Source: Salinilacustrithrix flava
GTDB taxonomy: Bacteria > Actinomycetota > Acidimicrobiia > Acidimicrobiales > Salinilacustritrichaceae
Reading direction: 5' to 3'
Assembly: GCA_024128875.1 (NCBI GenBank)
Contig: JAMYFF010000005.1
Location: 223,523-287,522, forward strand
DNA length: 64,000 nt
Position numbers and translations under genes: made by a program. Shown one piece after another: positions 34,270 through 42,769 of this stretch. Below the pieces are notes generated by a model. The model was not told the DNA's origin. It searched no databases and saw nothing but the letters and a program-made list of their open reading frames with translations. Numbering within the stretch: position 1 is the first letter of the stretch; each line of letters opens with the position of its first letter.

Positions 34270-35076
34270 TCACGGGAGCAGGCGGCTCCGGAACAGCTCG
34301 AGCACGTCGTCGAGGGCCTGGCGGGTGGGCTGCCCCGGCTCGTCGACGAGGTGCTCGGTGACCACGGAGTGCGGCGACATCGCCGCATCGGGGTTCGCCG
34401 CGTCGTCGTCCAGCTCCACCGCCCGGAACGCCGGACCCAGCTCGCGCTCGAGGAAGCGGAACCGCTCGGAGGGCACGAGGCGGTCCGAACGGAAGCGCAG
34501 CCCCAGCACCTCGAGGCCGTCGGCACAGCGACGCTTCACGACCGCCAGGTCCTCCGGGCTGATGTCGATCGTCGCCTTCCGCGACGCCGTCAGCGCGATC
34601 GGCATCGACGGCTGCGACAGGACGGGCGCGAGGAGCCGGTCGTCGGTCGCCATCGCCAGGGCGAAGCCGCCGGTGAAGCACATGCCGATGGCGCCCACGC
34701 CGGGTCCGCCGCAGCGCTCGTGCTCGGCGGCCGCCAGCGCTCGCAGCCAATCGATGACCGGTGACGTCCTCCCGGTCGCCCACACCGTGAACTCCTTGGA
34801 GATGCACGCCGGCACCATGCTCGTCAGCATGTAGCGCAGGTCCGGCTTGCCGTTCGGCGCCGGGTCGCGACCCGGCTCCCCGAAGAGGTGCGGCAGCACG
34901 GCCGTGCACCCGATGGCGGCGACCCGTCTGGCGAACTCGGCGACCTTCGGCGTGATGCCGGGCATCTCGGCGATGACCACCACCGCCGGCCCGGAGCCGA
35001 GCCGGAACACGTCGCGCGCCGTGCCGGCGTGGGTGAAGGTGGTCCGTTCGAAGTCGGTCAGTGCGTCGTCGGCCAT
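34270..35076 (-). CDS. dienelactone hydrolase family protein
   Basis: A 268-residue alpha/beta hydrolase of the DLH family. The nucleophile is Cys133 in GMCFTGG (the Cys form typical of dienelactone hydrolase), with Glu37 in IAEMPG, Asp in FRSDRLVP and His in SPHSVV as probable partners. It probably hydrolyses a lactone or ester. No chlorocatechol genes are nearby. It is convergent with the SRPBCC gene. The ATG at 35074-35076 starts 22 bp after the small membrane protein gene and is probably co-transcribed with it. Confidence 0.88.
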   Translation of the reverse strand: MADDALTDFERTTFTHAGTARDVFRLGSGPAVVVIAEMPGITPKVAEFARRVAAIGCTAVLPHLFGEPGRDPAPNGKPDLRYMLTSMVPACISKEFTVWATGRTSPVIDWLRALAAAEHERCGGPGVGAIGMCFTGGFALAMATDDRLLAPVLSQPSMPIALTASRKATIDISPEDLAVVKRRCADGLEVLGLRFRSDRLVPSERFRFLERELGPAFRAVELDDDAANPDAAMSPHSVVTEHLVDEPGQPTRQALDDVLELFRSRLLP

Positions 35077-35098
35077 GGCCGCAGACGCTACGACGGGC

Positions 35099-35347
35099 TC
35101 AGTGGCGGCGCTCGGCGTCGGGATCCACCGAGGGATCACCGGCATCGGCGACGCCCATCGGCTCGGCGTCGGGACCGGCAGGGCGGTCGGACCGGGGCTG
35201 GGCCGGCCGGCCACGCTCGTCGCCATCGGGGATTGCCGACCCGTGGCCGCTGAGGTCCTCCTGGTGCTTGCGCCCGCCGGCCCGTGCCACGAGCAGCATC
35301 ACGACGGTCAGGAGCACGGCGATTGCGATGGTCAAGGCGATGGTCAT
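35099..35347 (-). CDS. small single-pass membrane protein
   Basis: An 82-residue protein with one N-terminal hydrophobic helix (TIALTIAIAVLLTVVMLLVA, about 2-21) followed by a charged, Asp/Pro/Arg-rich tail that looks disordered. No lipobox or catalytic motif. Third-position GC in frame supports coding but the tail is low-complexity. Function unknown. It shares a 41-bp divergent promoter region with the L,D-transpeptidase gene. Confidence 0.55.
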   Translation of the reverse strand: MTIALTIAIAVLLTVVMLLVARAGGRKHQEDLSGHGSAIPDGDERGRPAQPRSDRPAGPDAEPMGVADAGDPSVDPDAERRH

Positions 35348-35388
35348 GGACTTCCTCTACCCGCGACCCCCTCTGGCATGCTGGCGCC

Positions 35389-36279
35389 GTGAGGTGGACG
35401 AGGCGGACCGTGATCACATGCCTGGCGGCGCTGCTGCTGACGACCCTGCTGGGCACGGCTCCGGCCAGCGCCGCACCGACGGCTCCAGCGGCACCGTCGA
35501 GCGAGATCCCCGCCGGGGTGAGCGACTCGGTCGTGCGGCTCTACCAGGCCACGTTCGACCGGACCCCCGATGCCCAGGGCTTCCTGTACTGGGTCGACCT
35601 GTACCGCCGCGGCCTGCCGCTGACCACGCTGGCCGAGCACTTCATGACGTCGTCGGAGTGGCGGGCCACGGTCGGCAGCCCCGACGACGCCACCTTCGTG
35701 GACCTGCTCTACCGCAACGTCCTGGGCCGGCCGGCGGACCCGGATGGCGCGGCCTACTGGCAGGGCGAGCTGAGCCGGGGCTACCCCCGCGCCGCGCTGG
35801 TGGTCAGCTTCTCCGAGAGCCCGGAGCTGGTCGCCTCGACCGGCACGGCCCCGCCCGTCGCGCCGGCACCGTGGCCGAAGGCGCCCGCCAACAGCGGCTC
35901 GGGCAAGCGCATCGTCTACGGGAACAGCGCGCACCGGGTCTGGATGGTCGACAGCCACAACCTGGTCGTCGACACGTACCTGGTCTCGGGGAAGGCCGGT
36001 GTCCCTGCGCCGGGCAGCTACTCGGTGTACTCCAAGTCCGAGAACGCCTGGGCCGGCCACGACGGCATCACCATGAAGTGGATGGTCCGCTTCGCCCACG
36101 GCAGCCGCCTCGCCATCGGGTTCCACTCCATCCCGCGCGACGCCTACGGCCGCCCCCTGCAGACCGAGGCCCAGCTCGGCTCCTACCGCTCCTCGGGCTG
36201 CGTCCGCCAGGCCGACCACAAGGCCCAGGCCCTCTACGCCTGGGCCCCCATCGGCACCCGGGTGGTCGTGCTCCGCTGA
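35389..36279 (+). CDS. secreted DUF4214-L,D-transpeptidase fusion
   Basis: A 296-residue exported protein. A signal peptide (RWTRRTVIT then a hydrophobic run, ending with an ASA-type site near 28) is followed by a DUF4214 domain (about 45-150, with the repeat VVRLYQATFDRTPDAQGFLYW). The C-terminal YkuD-type L,D-transpeptidase domain (about 170-296) has His246 (IGFHSIP) and the catalytic Cys271 in SSGCVRQ. It would form 3-3 cross-links in peptidoglycan or attach proteins to it. The GTG at 35389 is the only start just before the signal peptide. Its 3' end overlaps the convergent gene by 46 bp. Confidence 0.88.
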   Translation: MRWTRRTVITCLAALLLTTLLGTAPASAAPTAPAAPSSEIPAGVSDSVVRLYQATFDRTPDAQGFLYWVDLYRRGLPLTTLAEHFMTSSEWRATVGSPDDATFVDLLYRNVLGRPADPDGAAYWQGELSRGYPRAALVVSFSESPELVASTGTAPPVAPAPWPKAPANSGSGKRIVYGNSAHRVWMVDSHNLVVDTYLVSGKAGVPAPGSYSVYSKSENAWAGHDGITMKWMVRFAHGSRLAIGFHSIPRDAYGRPLQTEAQLGSYRSSGCVRQADHKAQALYAWAPIGTRVVVLR

Positions 36280-37748
36280 GGAGGCGACCCCGAGGGGTCG
36301 GGAGCGCCGGGATCCGTGCCCGGATCCGCCCCACCGCCGTCGAAGCGGAACGGGGGGTACTCGTCCCGCATCAGCGCGACGTAGGCCAGCACCCGGAAGC
36401 ACCAGCGGTTCAGCCCCATGACGAAGTGGAACAGCTCCCGCGGGTAGCGGCCCCGGAACGCGAGCACCACCACGCCGATCAGGGCGACGACGCCGATCAG
36501 CCCGCCGCCGCCGACGATCCGCCAGTCGTCATCCGCGCCGGCGCTCCAGCCACCCGAGAAGATCGACACGATCACGAGGTGGGGCAGCGCCAGCAGCCAC
36601 CACTTCACCAGGACGAGCCCCCGGGACAGGCGCTCGGGGTAGGCGACGTCGAAGTCCGCCGGGTACTCGGGCTCGCGGGCCAGGCGGAACGGCGGGTAGC
36701 GGTCGGTGCCGAACGCGGCGAAGGAGTAGTAGCCGACCCGCCACGTCCAGCGCATGACCCCGACGTTGAAGTCGAACAGCGGGCGGGGATAGCGACCGGT
36801 GAACAGGATCGCCACCCCCGCCACGACCGTGAGGACGAAGGCCGCGACCCAGAGGAACGCAAGCACCACGACGTGCGGGATGACGAGGACGAACTTGACC
36901 AGCCACAGCCAGCGGCTGAGCGGCTCGTCGAGGCTCGCATCCAGTCGCGCCGGGTAGGCGCGGGCCGGGTCGGCGGCTGACGCCGGAGCGGTCGCTTCCG
37001 GCGCGCCGACGACCCCGGAGGCCGGAGGCACCGGGGTCGCGTTGCGGAGCCCGGCGATGAGGAGCACGGCCCCGACGACCAGGGACAGCAGCCCGGCGAC
37101 GGCGAGGCCGATGGCGATCGGCGCGAGGAGGTCGGTCTTGATGCCGACGGAGACGTCGGCGCGCACGCCGGCGCTCCCGTCCGGGTTCATGACGACGACG
37201 GTCCAGTCCCCGTCCTCGACGTCCCAGCGCAGGTCCTCCCCCGTCGCGCTGGCCGCCCAGAAGGGCTGCTCGGTCGGCGGCGGCGGGGTGGCCTCGCCGG
37301 CGACGGTTCGGTAGTCGACCTCGAACGGGCGCATCGAGACCTCGTCGACCCGGTGGTGGGCGACGCCGTCGAGGTACCCGTCCACGTCGCGGCTGGGGCC
37401 GATGCCCACGAACAGGTCCGCGCCGTCTGGTGCGGTGGCCTCGATCCGCACGGTGCCGAGGTCGTCGAACGGGACCCAGTCGCCCTCGCGCACGTCGAGG
37501 CCGAGGTCGATGTGCTCCGACGTCACGGCATGGTCGGCGCTCTCGATCGGGTGCGAACCGGTCGCGTAGAAGCCGGCGTCGTCACGCTGGGTGCCGTGGG
37601 CCCAGCCGAGGACGGCGCCGGAGACGAGCAGGGCGAAGCCGACGAGAGCGGCGAGGGAGCCGATGACGACCAGGACGACGCGTCCGGCGCTCAGCGACGA
37701 CCCGCGACCCGGTGCCGGTGGTGGGGGTGGAGGCGTGATCGCAGCCAT
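36234..37748 (-). CDS. DUF4389 multi-pass membrane protein
   Basis: A 504-residue membrane protein. It has a Pro-rich cytoplasmic N-terminus, a helix at about 22-48, an extracytoplasmic beta-rich region to about 210 (GDWVPFDDLGTVRIEATAPDGADLFVGIG), a second helix, then two DUF4389 repeats. Each repeat holds WLVKFVLVIPHVVV- or VKWWLLALPHLVIV-like helices, FTGRYPRPLFDFNVGVMRW or FRGRYPRELFHFVMGLNRW, and the short motif RYPPFR or EYPPFR. Function unknown. The unusual feature is the extracellular domain fused to the two repeats. It is followed by a Thr/Arg-rich tail. Confidence 0.8.
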   Translation of the reverse strand: MAAITPPPPPPAPGRGSSLSAGRVVLVVIGSLAALVGFALLVSGAVLGWAHGTQRDDAGFYATGSHPIESADHAVTSEHIDLGLDVREGDWVPFDDLGTVRIEATAPDGADLFVGIGPSRDVDGYLDGVAHHRVDEVSMRPFEVDYRTVAGEATPPPPTEQPFWAASATGEDLRWDVEDGDWTVVVMNPDGSAGVRADVSVGIKTDLLAPIAIGLAVAGLLSLVVGAVLLIAGLRNATPVPPASGVVGAPEATAPASAADPARAYPARLDASLDEPLSRWLWLVKFVLVIPHVVVLAFLWVAAFVLTVVAGVAILFTGRYPRPLFDFNVGVMRWTWRVGYYSFAAFGTDRYPPFRLAREPEYPADFDVAYPERLSRGLVLVKWWLLALPHLVIVSIFSGGWSAGADDDWRIVGGGGLIGVVALIGVVVLAFRGRYPRELFHFVMGLNRWCFRVLAYVALMRDEYPPFRFDGGGADPGTDPGAPDPSGSPPQRSTTTRVPMGAQA

Positions 37749-37815
37749 GGGGCGAGCGTCCCCCGGCGCGCCTCGGCGGTGAAGAGCACTCCGTCACAGC
37801 GCCCACCGACACCGG

Positions 37816-38178
37816 TCAGGTGCGCTGCTCGCGGGGCGGACCGATCGCGGGACCGGCGCGGCGCCGGTGGACGGTGAGGTAGGTGAACCCCAGTCCGCCG
37901 GCCCGGGTTCGGCGGCGGGCGCCCTTGGCCACGTGCAGCGCGACGCCGGGGGCCAGGTCGTGGCGGTGGTCGTCGACCTCGACCTCGCCGGTGCCGTCGA
38001 GACCGACGAGCAGGACGTCGACGGCGTCGTTCACGTGGGCGCCGACCTCGTGCCCCGGGTCGAGGTGCACCAGGTTCACGTTCAGATCGGCATCCTGCTC
38101 GAGCGTCCAGTGGACGCCGTCGCCCGCGAGCGGGAGCATGGCCCCCAGGTCGAGCCGGTCCCCATGGTGTCGGCTCAT
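37816..38178 (-). CDS. cupin-like small protein
   Basis: A 120-residue protein with a single cupin-type beta barrel. VHLDPGHEVGAHVNDAVDVLLVGLDGTGEVEVDDHRHDLAPGVALHVAKG contains His residues arranged roughly as in cupin motifs 1 and 2, followed by a basic region and a C-terminal RRRAGPAIGPPREQR tail. It may bind a metal. Its start overlaps the stop of the polytopic membrane protein as ATGA, so the two are made together, downstream of a divergent Fe-S-type regulator. Confidence 0.75.
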   Translation of the reverse strand: MSRHHGDRLDLGAMLPLAGDGVHWTLEQDADLNVNLVHLDPGHEVGAHVNDAVDVLLVGLDGTGEVEVDDHRHDLAPGVALHVAKGARRRTRAGGLGFTYLTVHRRRAGPAIGPPREQRT

Positions 38179-39293
38179 CGAGGTCGCTCCACGGACCCAT
38201 GGTCGGTGAGCAGGCGCACGCCGCGCCAACCGGTGTCGAGGGCCCACAGCCCGGCGGCCACGACGGCGGCCGTTCGCCAGTCGACCAGGAGGGCGACGGC
38301 GGCGACGTTGGCCAGGGCCAGCCCGGGCCACGACGCGGTGGTGGCGAAGCCGGCGGTGAGGCGCTGGTGGCCCCCGCCGCGCAGCACCGGCCCGAGGTAG
38401 GCGAGCGAGGCGACGAGGATCTGGGCGAAGCCACCCACGGCCAGGGCGGCGAGCACCCGGCCCTCGGTCGTGGCATCGGTGAGCCGCACGACGGCCAGCG
38501 CGACCACCATCGCCAGCCACCACAGGCCGCCGACGCCGAGCTGCACCAGGCGGGGACCGGCCCACCGGAACTGGCGTCGCCCCGGCACGGGCAGGGTGGT
38601 CGCCACGGCGACGAGACCGGCGGCGTACCCGAGCAGGCCGGCGGCCGCGATGCCCGGTCGATCGAGGAGGTGCCCGCCCGCGGCCAGGACGGTCGCCCCG
38701 GCCAGGACCGCCGTGCCGGCCCGGACGCGAGCCGGCCGGGCCCGCCGGGACATCTTCACACGGGCCTGCGTGGCCACGAAGTACGGCAGCGTTCCGGCCA
38801 CGACCAGGCCGACGAGGCCGAGCACGTTCACGGCGAGGTGCGCTGCCCGCAGCCGTCCCCACCAGTCGCCGGCGGCGCCCGCCGCGATCGCCGCCCCCAT
38901 CGCGATGCCGACGACGCCGAACCCGACGGCGACCACGTAGGTCTCGATGGCCGGGTGGAACCGGTCGACCGAGGACCGGCGTCGGATGCCGAGCAGGATC
39001 GCGCCGAGCAGCACCAGCCCGATCCCGAGCAGGAGCGCACCGGCCCCGGTCACCGCATCGAGGTCGACCTCCCGCCCGGTCGCCACGCCCAGCGCGCCGA
39101 GGACGACCGACCATCGCTGGGCCGCGACGATCCCATCGGCGGGTGCCGGCGAGGACGACCACGTGACGGCCAGCAGCTGGGTGGCGCCCGAGATGGCCGA
39201 CAGCAGGGCGCCGACGAGCAGCAGGTGCAGCGGCAGCCACGTGCCCGTGTCGTGGGGCAGCACGGCCGTGACCGGCGCGGCCACGGCGAACAC
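38175..39293 (-). CDS. polytopic membrane protein related to NirK-associated / NnrS-like membrane domains
   Basis: A protein of about 372 residues with roughly ten hydrophobic helices. Conserved histidines fall in LHLLLVGALL, RFHPAIETYVV and AAHLAVNVLGLVGLVVAGTLPYFVATQARVKM; the last closely resembles the membrane domain found fused to copper nitrite reductase in actinobacteria (from memory). This suggests a role with nitrogen oxides or haem-copper chemistry. The start is uncertain. The first canonical in-frame codon is GTG at 39291-39293, yet plausible coding continues about 14 codons upstream with no ATG/GTG/TTG, so a rare start is possible. It is coupled to the cupin gene. Confidence 0.7.
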   Translation of the reverse strand: MFAVAAPVTAVLPHDTGTWLPLHLLLVGALLSAISGATQLLAVTWSSSPAPADGIVAAQRWSVVLGALGVATGREVDLDAVTGAGALLLGIGLVLLGAILLGIRRRSSVDRFHPAIETYVVAVGFGVVGIAMGAAIAAGAAGDWWGRLRAAHLAVNVLGLVGLVVAGTLPYFVATQARVKMSRRARPARVRAGTAVLAGATVLAAGGHLLDRPGIAAAGLLGYAAGLVAVATTLPVPGRRQFRWAGPRLVQLGVGGLWWLAMVVALAVVRLTDATTEGRVLAALAVGGFAQILVASLAYLGPVLRGGGHQRLTAGFATTASWPGLALANVAAVALLVDWRTAAVVAAGLWALDTGWRGVRLLTDHGSVERPR

Positions 39294-39367
39294 CGCCGCG
39301 GCCAGCAGCGTGGGCCGGGCCTGGCGCTGCGTGATGGCGACCCGGTGGGTCGTGCGATCGGGGGGTA

Positions 39368-39396
39368 TTGTTCTAGCCGTGACCGGAAAATATCGG
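39368..39396 (+). promoter_or_regulatory. putative promoter of the Fe-S regulator
   Basis: TTGTTC (39368-39373) and TATCGG (39391-39396) are separated by 17 bp, giving a plausible sigma-70-type promoter with a ~47-nt leader to the ATG at 39450. The surrounding 39361-39400 patch is strikingly AT-rich for this genome and lies between divergent genes, so it also likely holds the regulator's binding site. Confidence 0.35.
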
Positions 39397-39449
39397 TGGG
39401 TCCGAGGACGGTCAACCCGGCGGGGGCCCGGCACGAGAGGTGCGATGCG

Positions 39450-40109
39450 ATGAACACGCTGCAGCAGCAGGCCAAGGCCCTGGGGGATCCCACCCGCCAC
39501 GCGATCTTCCGCATGGTCGCCGCCTCGCCCGAACCGGTGGACGTCGCCGCGCTCACCGAGCACTTCGGCCTGAACCACAACGCCATCCGCCAGCACCTGG
39601 CCAAGCTCGTGGCCGCAGACCTCGTGCTCGAGTCCCGCGCCGCCACCGGGCGTCCCGGCCGTCCGCGCCTGACCTACGTCGTGGACGCCGCGGCCGACAG
39701 CCGCTGGGGCGTCGTCGGCCCCTACGAGCGGCTCAGCCAGATGCTGTCGGAGGTGATCCGCACCGGCGACACGCCGGTCGAGGTCGGTCGTCGAGCCGGG
39801 CGTCGCGAGGCGGCGGCACGGAACCTCGATGGCGACGCCGAGGCCATGGTCGGCGCCGTCTGCGAGACCATCGCCCGCCAGGGCTTCGACCCCGAGCTGC
39901 AGCGCACGGGTGACGAGCTCACGGTGGCGCTGCGAGCGTGCCCGTTCATCGCCACCGCGGCCACGGACCCCGAGACGGTCTGCGCCATGCACCTGGGCAT
40001 CGCGCAGGGCATGACCGAGGGCGCCGACGGCCTCGTCGTCGACGAGCTGGTGGCACGCGACCCCCGGCACGAGGCCTGCGAGCTGCGGATGCACGTCGAG
40101 CCGCGCTGA
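39450..40109 (+). CDS. COG2345-type Fe-S cluster ArsR-like regulator
   Basis: A 219-residue regulator. The N-terminal winged helix (about 5-78) has LGDPTRHAIFRMV, LTEHFGLNHNAIRQHLAKL and GRPRLTY, matching SufR/COG2345 proteins. The C-terminal half has Cys138, Cys164, Cys178 and Cys210 (RACPFI, TVCAMH, EACELRM), a pattern like the Fe-S ligands of SufR-type regulators. It may sense iron-sulfur status or NO. It is divergent from the NirK-domain-like membrane protein and cupin, its probable targets. GAGAGG lies about 10 bp before the ATG. Confidence 0.82.
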   Translation: MNTLQQQAKALGDPTRHAIFRMVAASPEPVDVAALTEHFGLNHNAIRQHLAKLVAADLVLESRAATGRPGRPRLTYVVDAAADSRWGVVGPYERLSQMLSEVIRTGDTPVEVGRRAGRREAAARNLDGDAEAMVGAVCETIARQGFDPELQRTGDELTVALRACPFIATAATDPETVCAMHLGIAQGMTEGADGLVVDELVARDPRHEACELRMHVEPR

Positions 40110-40116
40110 GCGGCTC
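40098..40116. terminator. hairpin between regulator and acyl-CoA dehydrogenase
   Basis: GAGCCG (40098-40103) can pair with CGGCTC (40111-40116) across the regulator's stop, between convergent genes only 5 bp apart. The stem is modest (6 bp) and there is no T tract. Confidence 0.3.
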
Positions 40117-41362
40117 AGTTCCCGAAGTCCCAGCCCTTCTCGGCACCGCGGTACTGGCCGAGGATGTTCTTGGCGATGAGGATGCGGTGCACCTCGTCTG
40201 GCCCGTCCGCCAGGCGAAGCGTCCGCGCCCCGGTGTACATCGCCGACAGGGGCAGGTCCCCGGTGACGCCGGCGGCGCCCCAGACCTGGATCGCCCGGTC
40301 CACGACCCGGTGGAAGGCGGCCGGCACGAAGACCTTGATGGCCGAGATGTCGGTGCGAGCGTCCTGGCCGGCGGCCATCTTCTCGGCGCAGTCGATCGTC
40401 ATGAGCCGGGCCGACTGCAGGTCCATGTAGGAGTCGGCGATCATGCCCTGGACCATCTGCTTGGTCTCCAGCAGGCCGCCGTGCACCTCTCGCTCGGTCG
40501 TGCGCTCGACCATCAGGTCGAACGCCCGCCACATGGCCCCGATGGAGTTCATGCAGTGGTACACCCGGCCGGCGCCGAGGCGATCCTGGGCGGCCTGGTG
40601 GCCCGAGCCCCGCTCCCCCAGCGCGTTCTCCACCGGCACCCGCACGTCGTCGTAGATGATCTCGCAGTGGTCGCTCGGCCGACCCCACACGTTGATGCCG
40701 CGCACGATCTCGACCCCGGGGGTGTCGGTGGGGACGATGATCTGGGTCATCGACGCGTTGCGGTCGGCGCCCCCCTCGGCGTCCTCGGTGCGGCACATCA
40801 CGATGTAGAAGTCCGCCCGCAGGCCGTTGGACGTGAACCACTTGTGGCCGTTGATCACCCACTCGTCGCCCTCGCGCCGCGCGGTGGTCTTGATCGAGCG
40901 GGGGTCCGAACCCGGCTGATCCGGCTCCGTCATCGAGAAGCCGGACTCCATCGTCCCCTCGATGAGGGGCATCAGCCACTTCTGCTTCTGCTCCTCGGTC
41001 CCGTACTTGAGCAGGATCTTCTGGTTGCCGGAGTTCGGCGCCACCACGCCGAACAGCGCAGCCGCGCCGGTGGCGTAGGAGAGCACCTCGTACATGTAGG
41101 CGAGCTCGAGGAAGTCGAGGTCGGCGCCGCCGTACTCGGCCGGCAGGTGGGGCGCCCACAGCCCGGCTTGCTTGACCACGTCCTTGATGTGCTCCCGCGT
41201 CTTCCTCGCGACCTCGCGCTCCCCGTCGGTGAGCGTGGTGCCACGTGACTCGGCCCAGATCATGTTCTCGTTCGGGAGGATCTCCCGGTTCACGATCTGC
41301 GCGGTGAGGGCTCGCACCTCGTTGATGCGATCCGAGGCGCGTGCGATGGGTTGGACGTTCAT
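40115..41362 (-). CDS. acyl-CoA dehydrogenase family protein
   Basis: A 415-residue acyl-CoA dehydrogenase. APHLPAEYGGADLDFLELAYMYE, FSMTEPDQPGSDPRSIKTTARREGDEWVINGHKWFTSNG (FAD and substrate-binding beta domain), and VWGAAGVTGDLPLSAMYTGARTLRLADGPDEVHR (C-terminal helical domain) are typical. It oxidises an acyl-CoA to the 2-enoyl-CoA, passing electrons to ETF. The ATG at 41360-41362 is used; an in-frame GTG 33 bases upstream has no better ribosome site. It is divergent from the M20 peptidase. Confidence 0.92.
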   Translation of the reverse strand: MNVQPIARASDRINEVRALTAQIVNREILPNENMIWAESRGTTLTDGEREVARKTREHIKDVVKQAGLWAPHLPAEYGGADLDFLELAYMYEVLSYATGAAALFGVVAPNSGNQKILLKYGTEEQKQKWLMPLIEGTMESGFSMTEPDQPGSDPRSIKTTARREGDEWVINGHKWFTSNGLRADFYIVMCRTEDAEGGADRNASMTQIIVPTDTPGVEIVRGINVWGRPSDHCEIIYDDVRVPVENALGERGSGHQAAQDRLGAGRVYHCMNSIGAMWRAFDLMVERTTEREVHGGLLETKQMVQGMIADSYMDLQSARLMTIDCAEKMAAGQDARTDISAIKVFVPAAFHRVVDRAIQVWGAAGVTGDLPLSAMYTGARTLRLADGPDEVHRILIAKNILGQYRGAEKGWDFGN

Positions 41363-41465
41363 CTGGAGCACACCGCCACGGTCGCGGCCCGCCACGGTCG
41401 ACGGAAGGGTCTGAGGTCACAGGTCGCTTGACGCATCGGTACGGTGCGCCGCCGAGGAGGTCAGG

Positions 41466-42740
41466 GTGCAGGACGACCAGGCAGCGGTGCTGGACCGGCT
41501 CGAGGAGCTGGTCCCCACGATGATCCAGGACGTGCGCGACCTCGTGTGCGTCCCGAGCGTCGGCGGCACCGACGCGGAGAACGAGGCCCAGGAGGCGATG
41601 GCCCGGCGCTTCGAGCGCGGCGGCCTCGAGGTCGACCACTGGCGCATCGACCTCGACGCCACGACGTCCCACCCCGACTTCCCCGGTGCCGAGGTCGAAC
41701 GGCGGGAGGCCTGGGGCCTCGTCGGGCGGCTCCCGGGCACGGGGGACGGCCCGACCCTGCTCTTCGACGGCCACGTCGACGTCGTCCCGATCGGCGACCC
41801 CGACGCCTGGTCGGACGATCCGTTCTCGGGAGCGCTCCGCGACGGGCGGATCCACGGCCGGGGCAGCGCCGACATGAAGGCCGGACTGCTCGCCGCCCAC
41901 TGGGCCGTCCAGGCCGTCCGCGCCGCCGACGTCGCGCTCCGGGGCGACGTGCTCCTCGCGCCGGTGCAGGGCGAGGAGGACGGCGGCCTCGGCACCTTCG
42001 CCCTGCTGCAGCGGGGCTGGTCGGCGGACGCCTGCGTCATCCCCGAGCCAACCGACCTCGACGTGATCCCGGCCAACGCCGGCGCTCTCACCTTCCGCCT
42101 GACGATCCGGGGCCGGGCGACCCACGCCGCCCGGCGGGCCGAGGGCGTGAGCGCCGTCGACAAGCTCGTCCCCGTGCTGGCCGCCCTCGCCGAGCTCGAG
42201 CGGCAGCGCCACGAGCAGGTCGATCCCCTCGCGGCCCGCTGGGAGCTCGCCCACCCGCTGTCCCTCGGCACGGTCCGGGCCGGCGACTGGGCGTCGTCGG
42301 TGCCCGACCGGCTGGTGGCCGAGGGTCGCATCGGCGTGGCCATCGGCGAGCCGGTGGAGGACGCTCGGGCGTCGCTGGAGGCCGCGGTCGCCGCCGCGTG
42401 CGACGACGACCCCTGGCTGCGCGACCACCCCGTCGAGGTCGAGTGGTGGGGCGGGCAGTTCGCCTCCGGACGCATCGCGCCGGGCTCGGACCTGGTCGAC
42501 GAGGTCCAGCGCGCCCACCGCGCCGCCGGCGGCAGCCCGGACCAGGAGGTCTACGGCGCGCCCTACGGCAGCGACCTGCGCCTGCTCACCGGACTCGGCG
42601 GCATCCCCACCGTCCAGTACGGCCCCGGCGACGTGCAGCTGGCCCACGGACCCCACGAGTCGGTGCCGGTCGACGAGGTCGTCACCGCCGCGCGGGCGTT
42701 CGCCCTGCTCGTGCTGGACGTCTGCGGCCGGGCGGAATAG
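41466..42740 (+). CDS. M20 family metallopeptidase / deacylase (ArgE/DapE-like)
   Basis: A 424-residue zinc amidohydrolase. Metal-site motifs are [11 protein letters not shown] (His, Asp), [12 protein letters not shown] (bridging Asp) and [10 protein letters not shown] (catalytic Glu), with a C-terminal [23 protein letters not shown] carrying the last ligand His. A dimerisation insert occupies about 195-310. It probably removes an N-acyl group from an amino acid or peptide. The GTG has AGGAGG 6 bp upstream. It is 29 bp before the LLM oxidoreductase start. Confidence 0.92.
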   Translation: MQDDQAAVLDRLEELVPTMIQDVRDLVCVPSVGGTDAENEAQEAMARRFERGGLEVDHWRIDLDATTSHPDFPGAEVERREAWGLVGRLPGTGDGPTLLFDGHVDVVPIGDPDAWSDDPFSGALRDGRIHGRGSADMKAGLLAAHWAVQAVRAADVALRGDVLLAPVQGEEDGGLGTFALLQRGWSADACVIPEPTDLDVIPANAGALTFRLTIRGRATHAARRAEGVSAVDKLVPVLAALAELERQRHEQVDPLAARWELAHPLSLGTVRAGDWASSVPDRLVAEGRIGVAIGEPVEDARASLEAAVAAACDDDPWLRDHPVEVEWWGGQFASGRIAPGSDLVDEVQRAHRAAGGSPDQEVYGAPYGSDLRLLTGLGGIPTVQYGPGDVQLAHGPHESVPVDEVVTAARAFALLVLDVCGRAE

Positions 42741-42769
42741 CCCGGCACCGGATGCTGTTCGGCGCGTGC

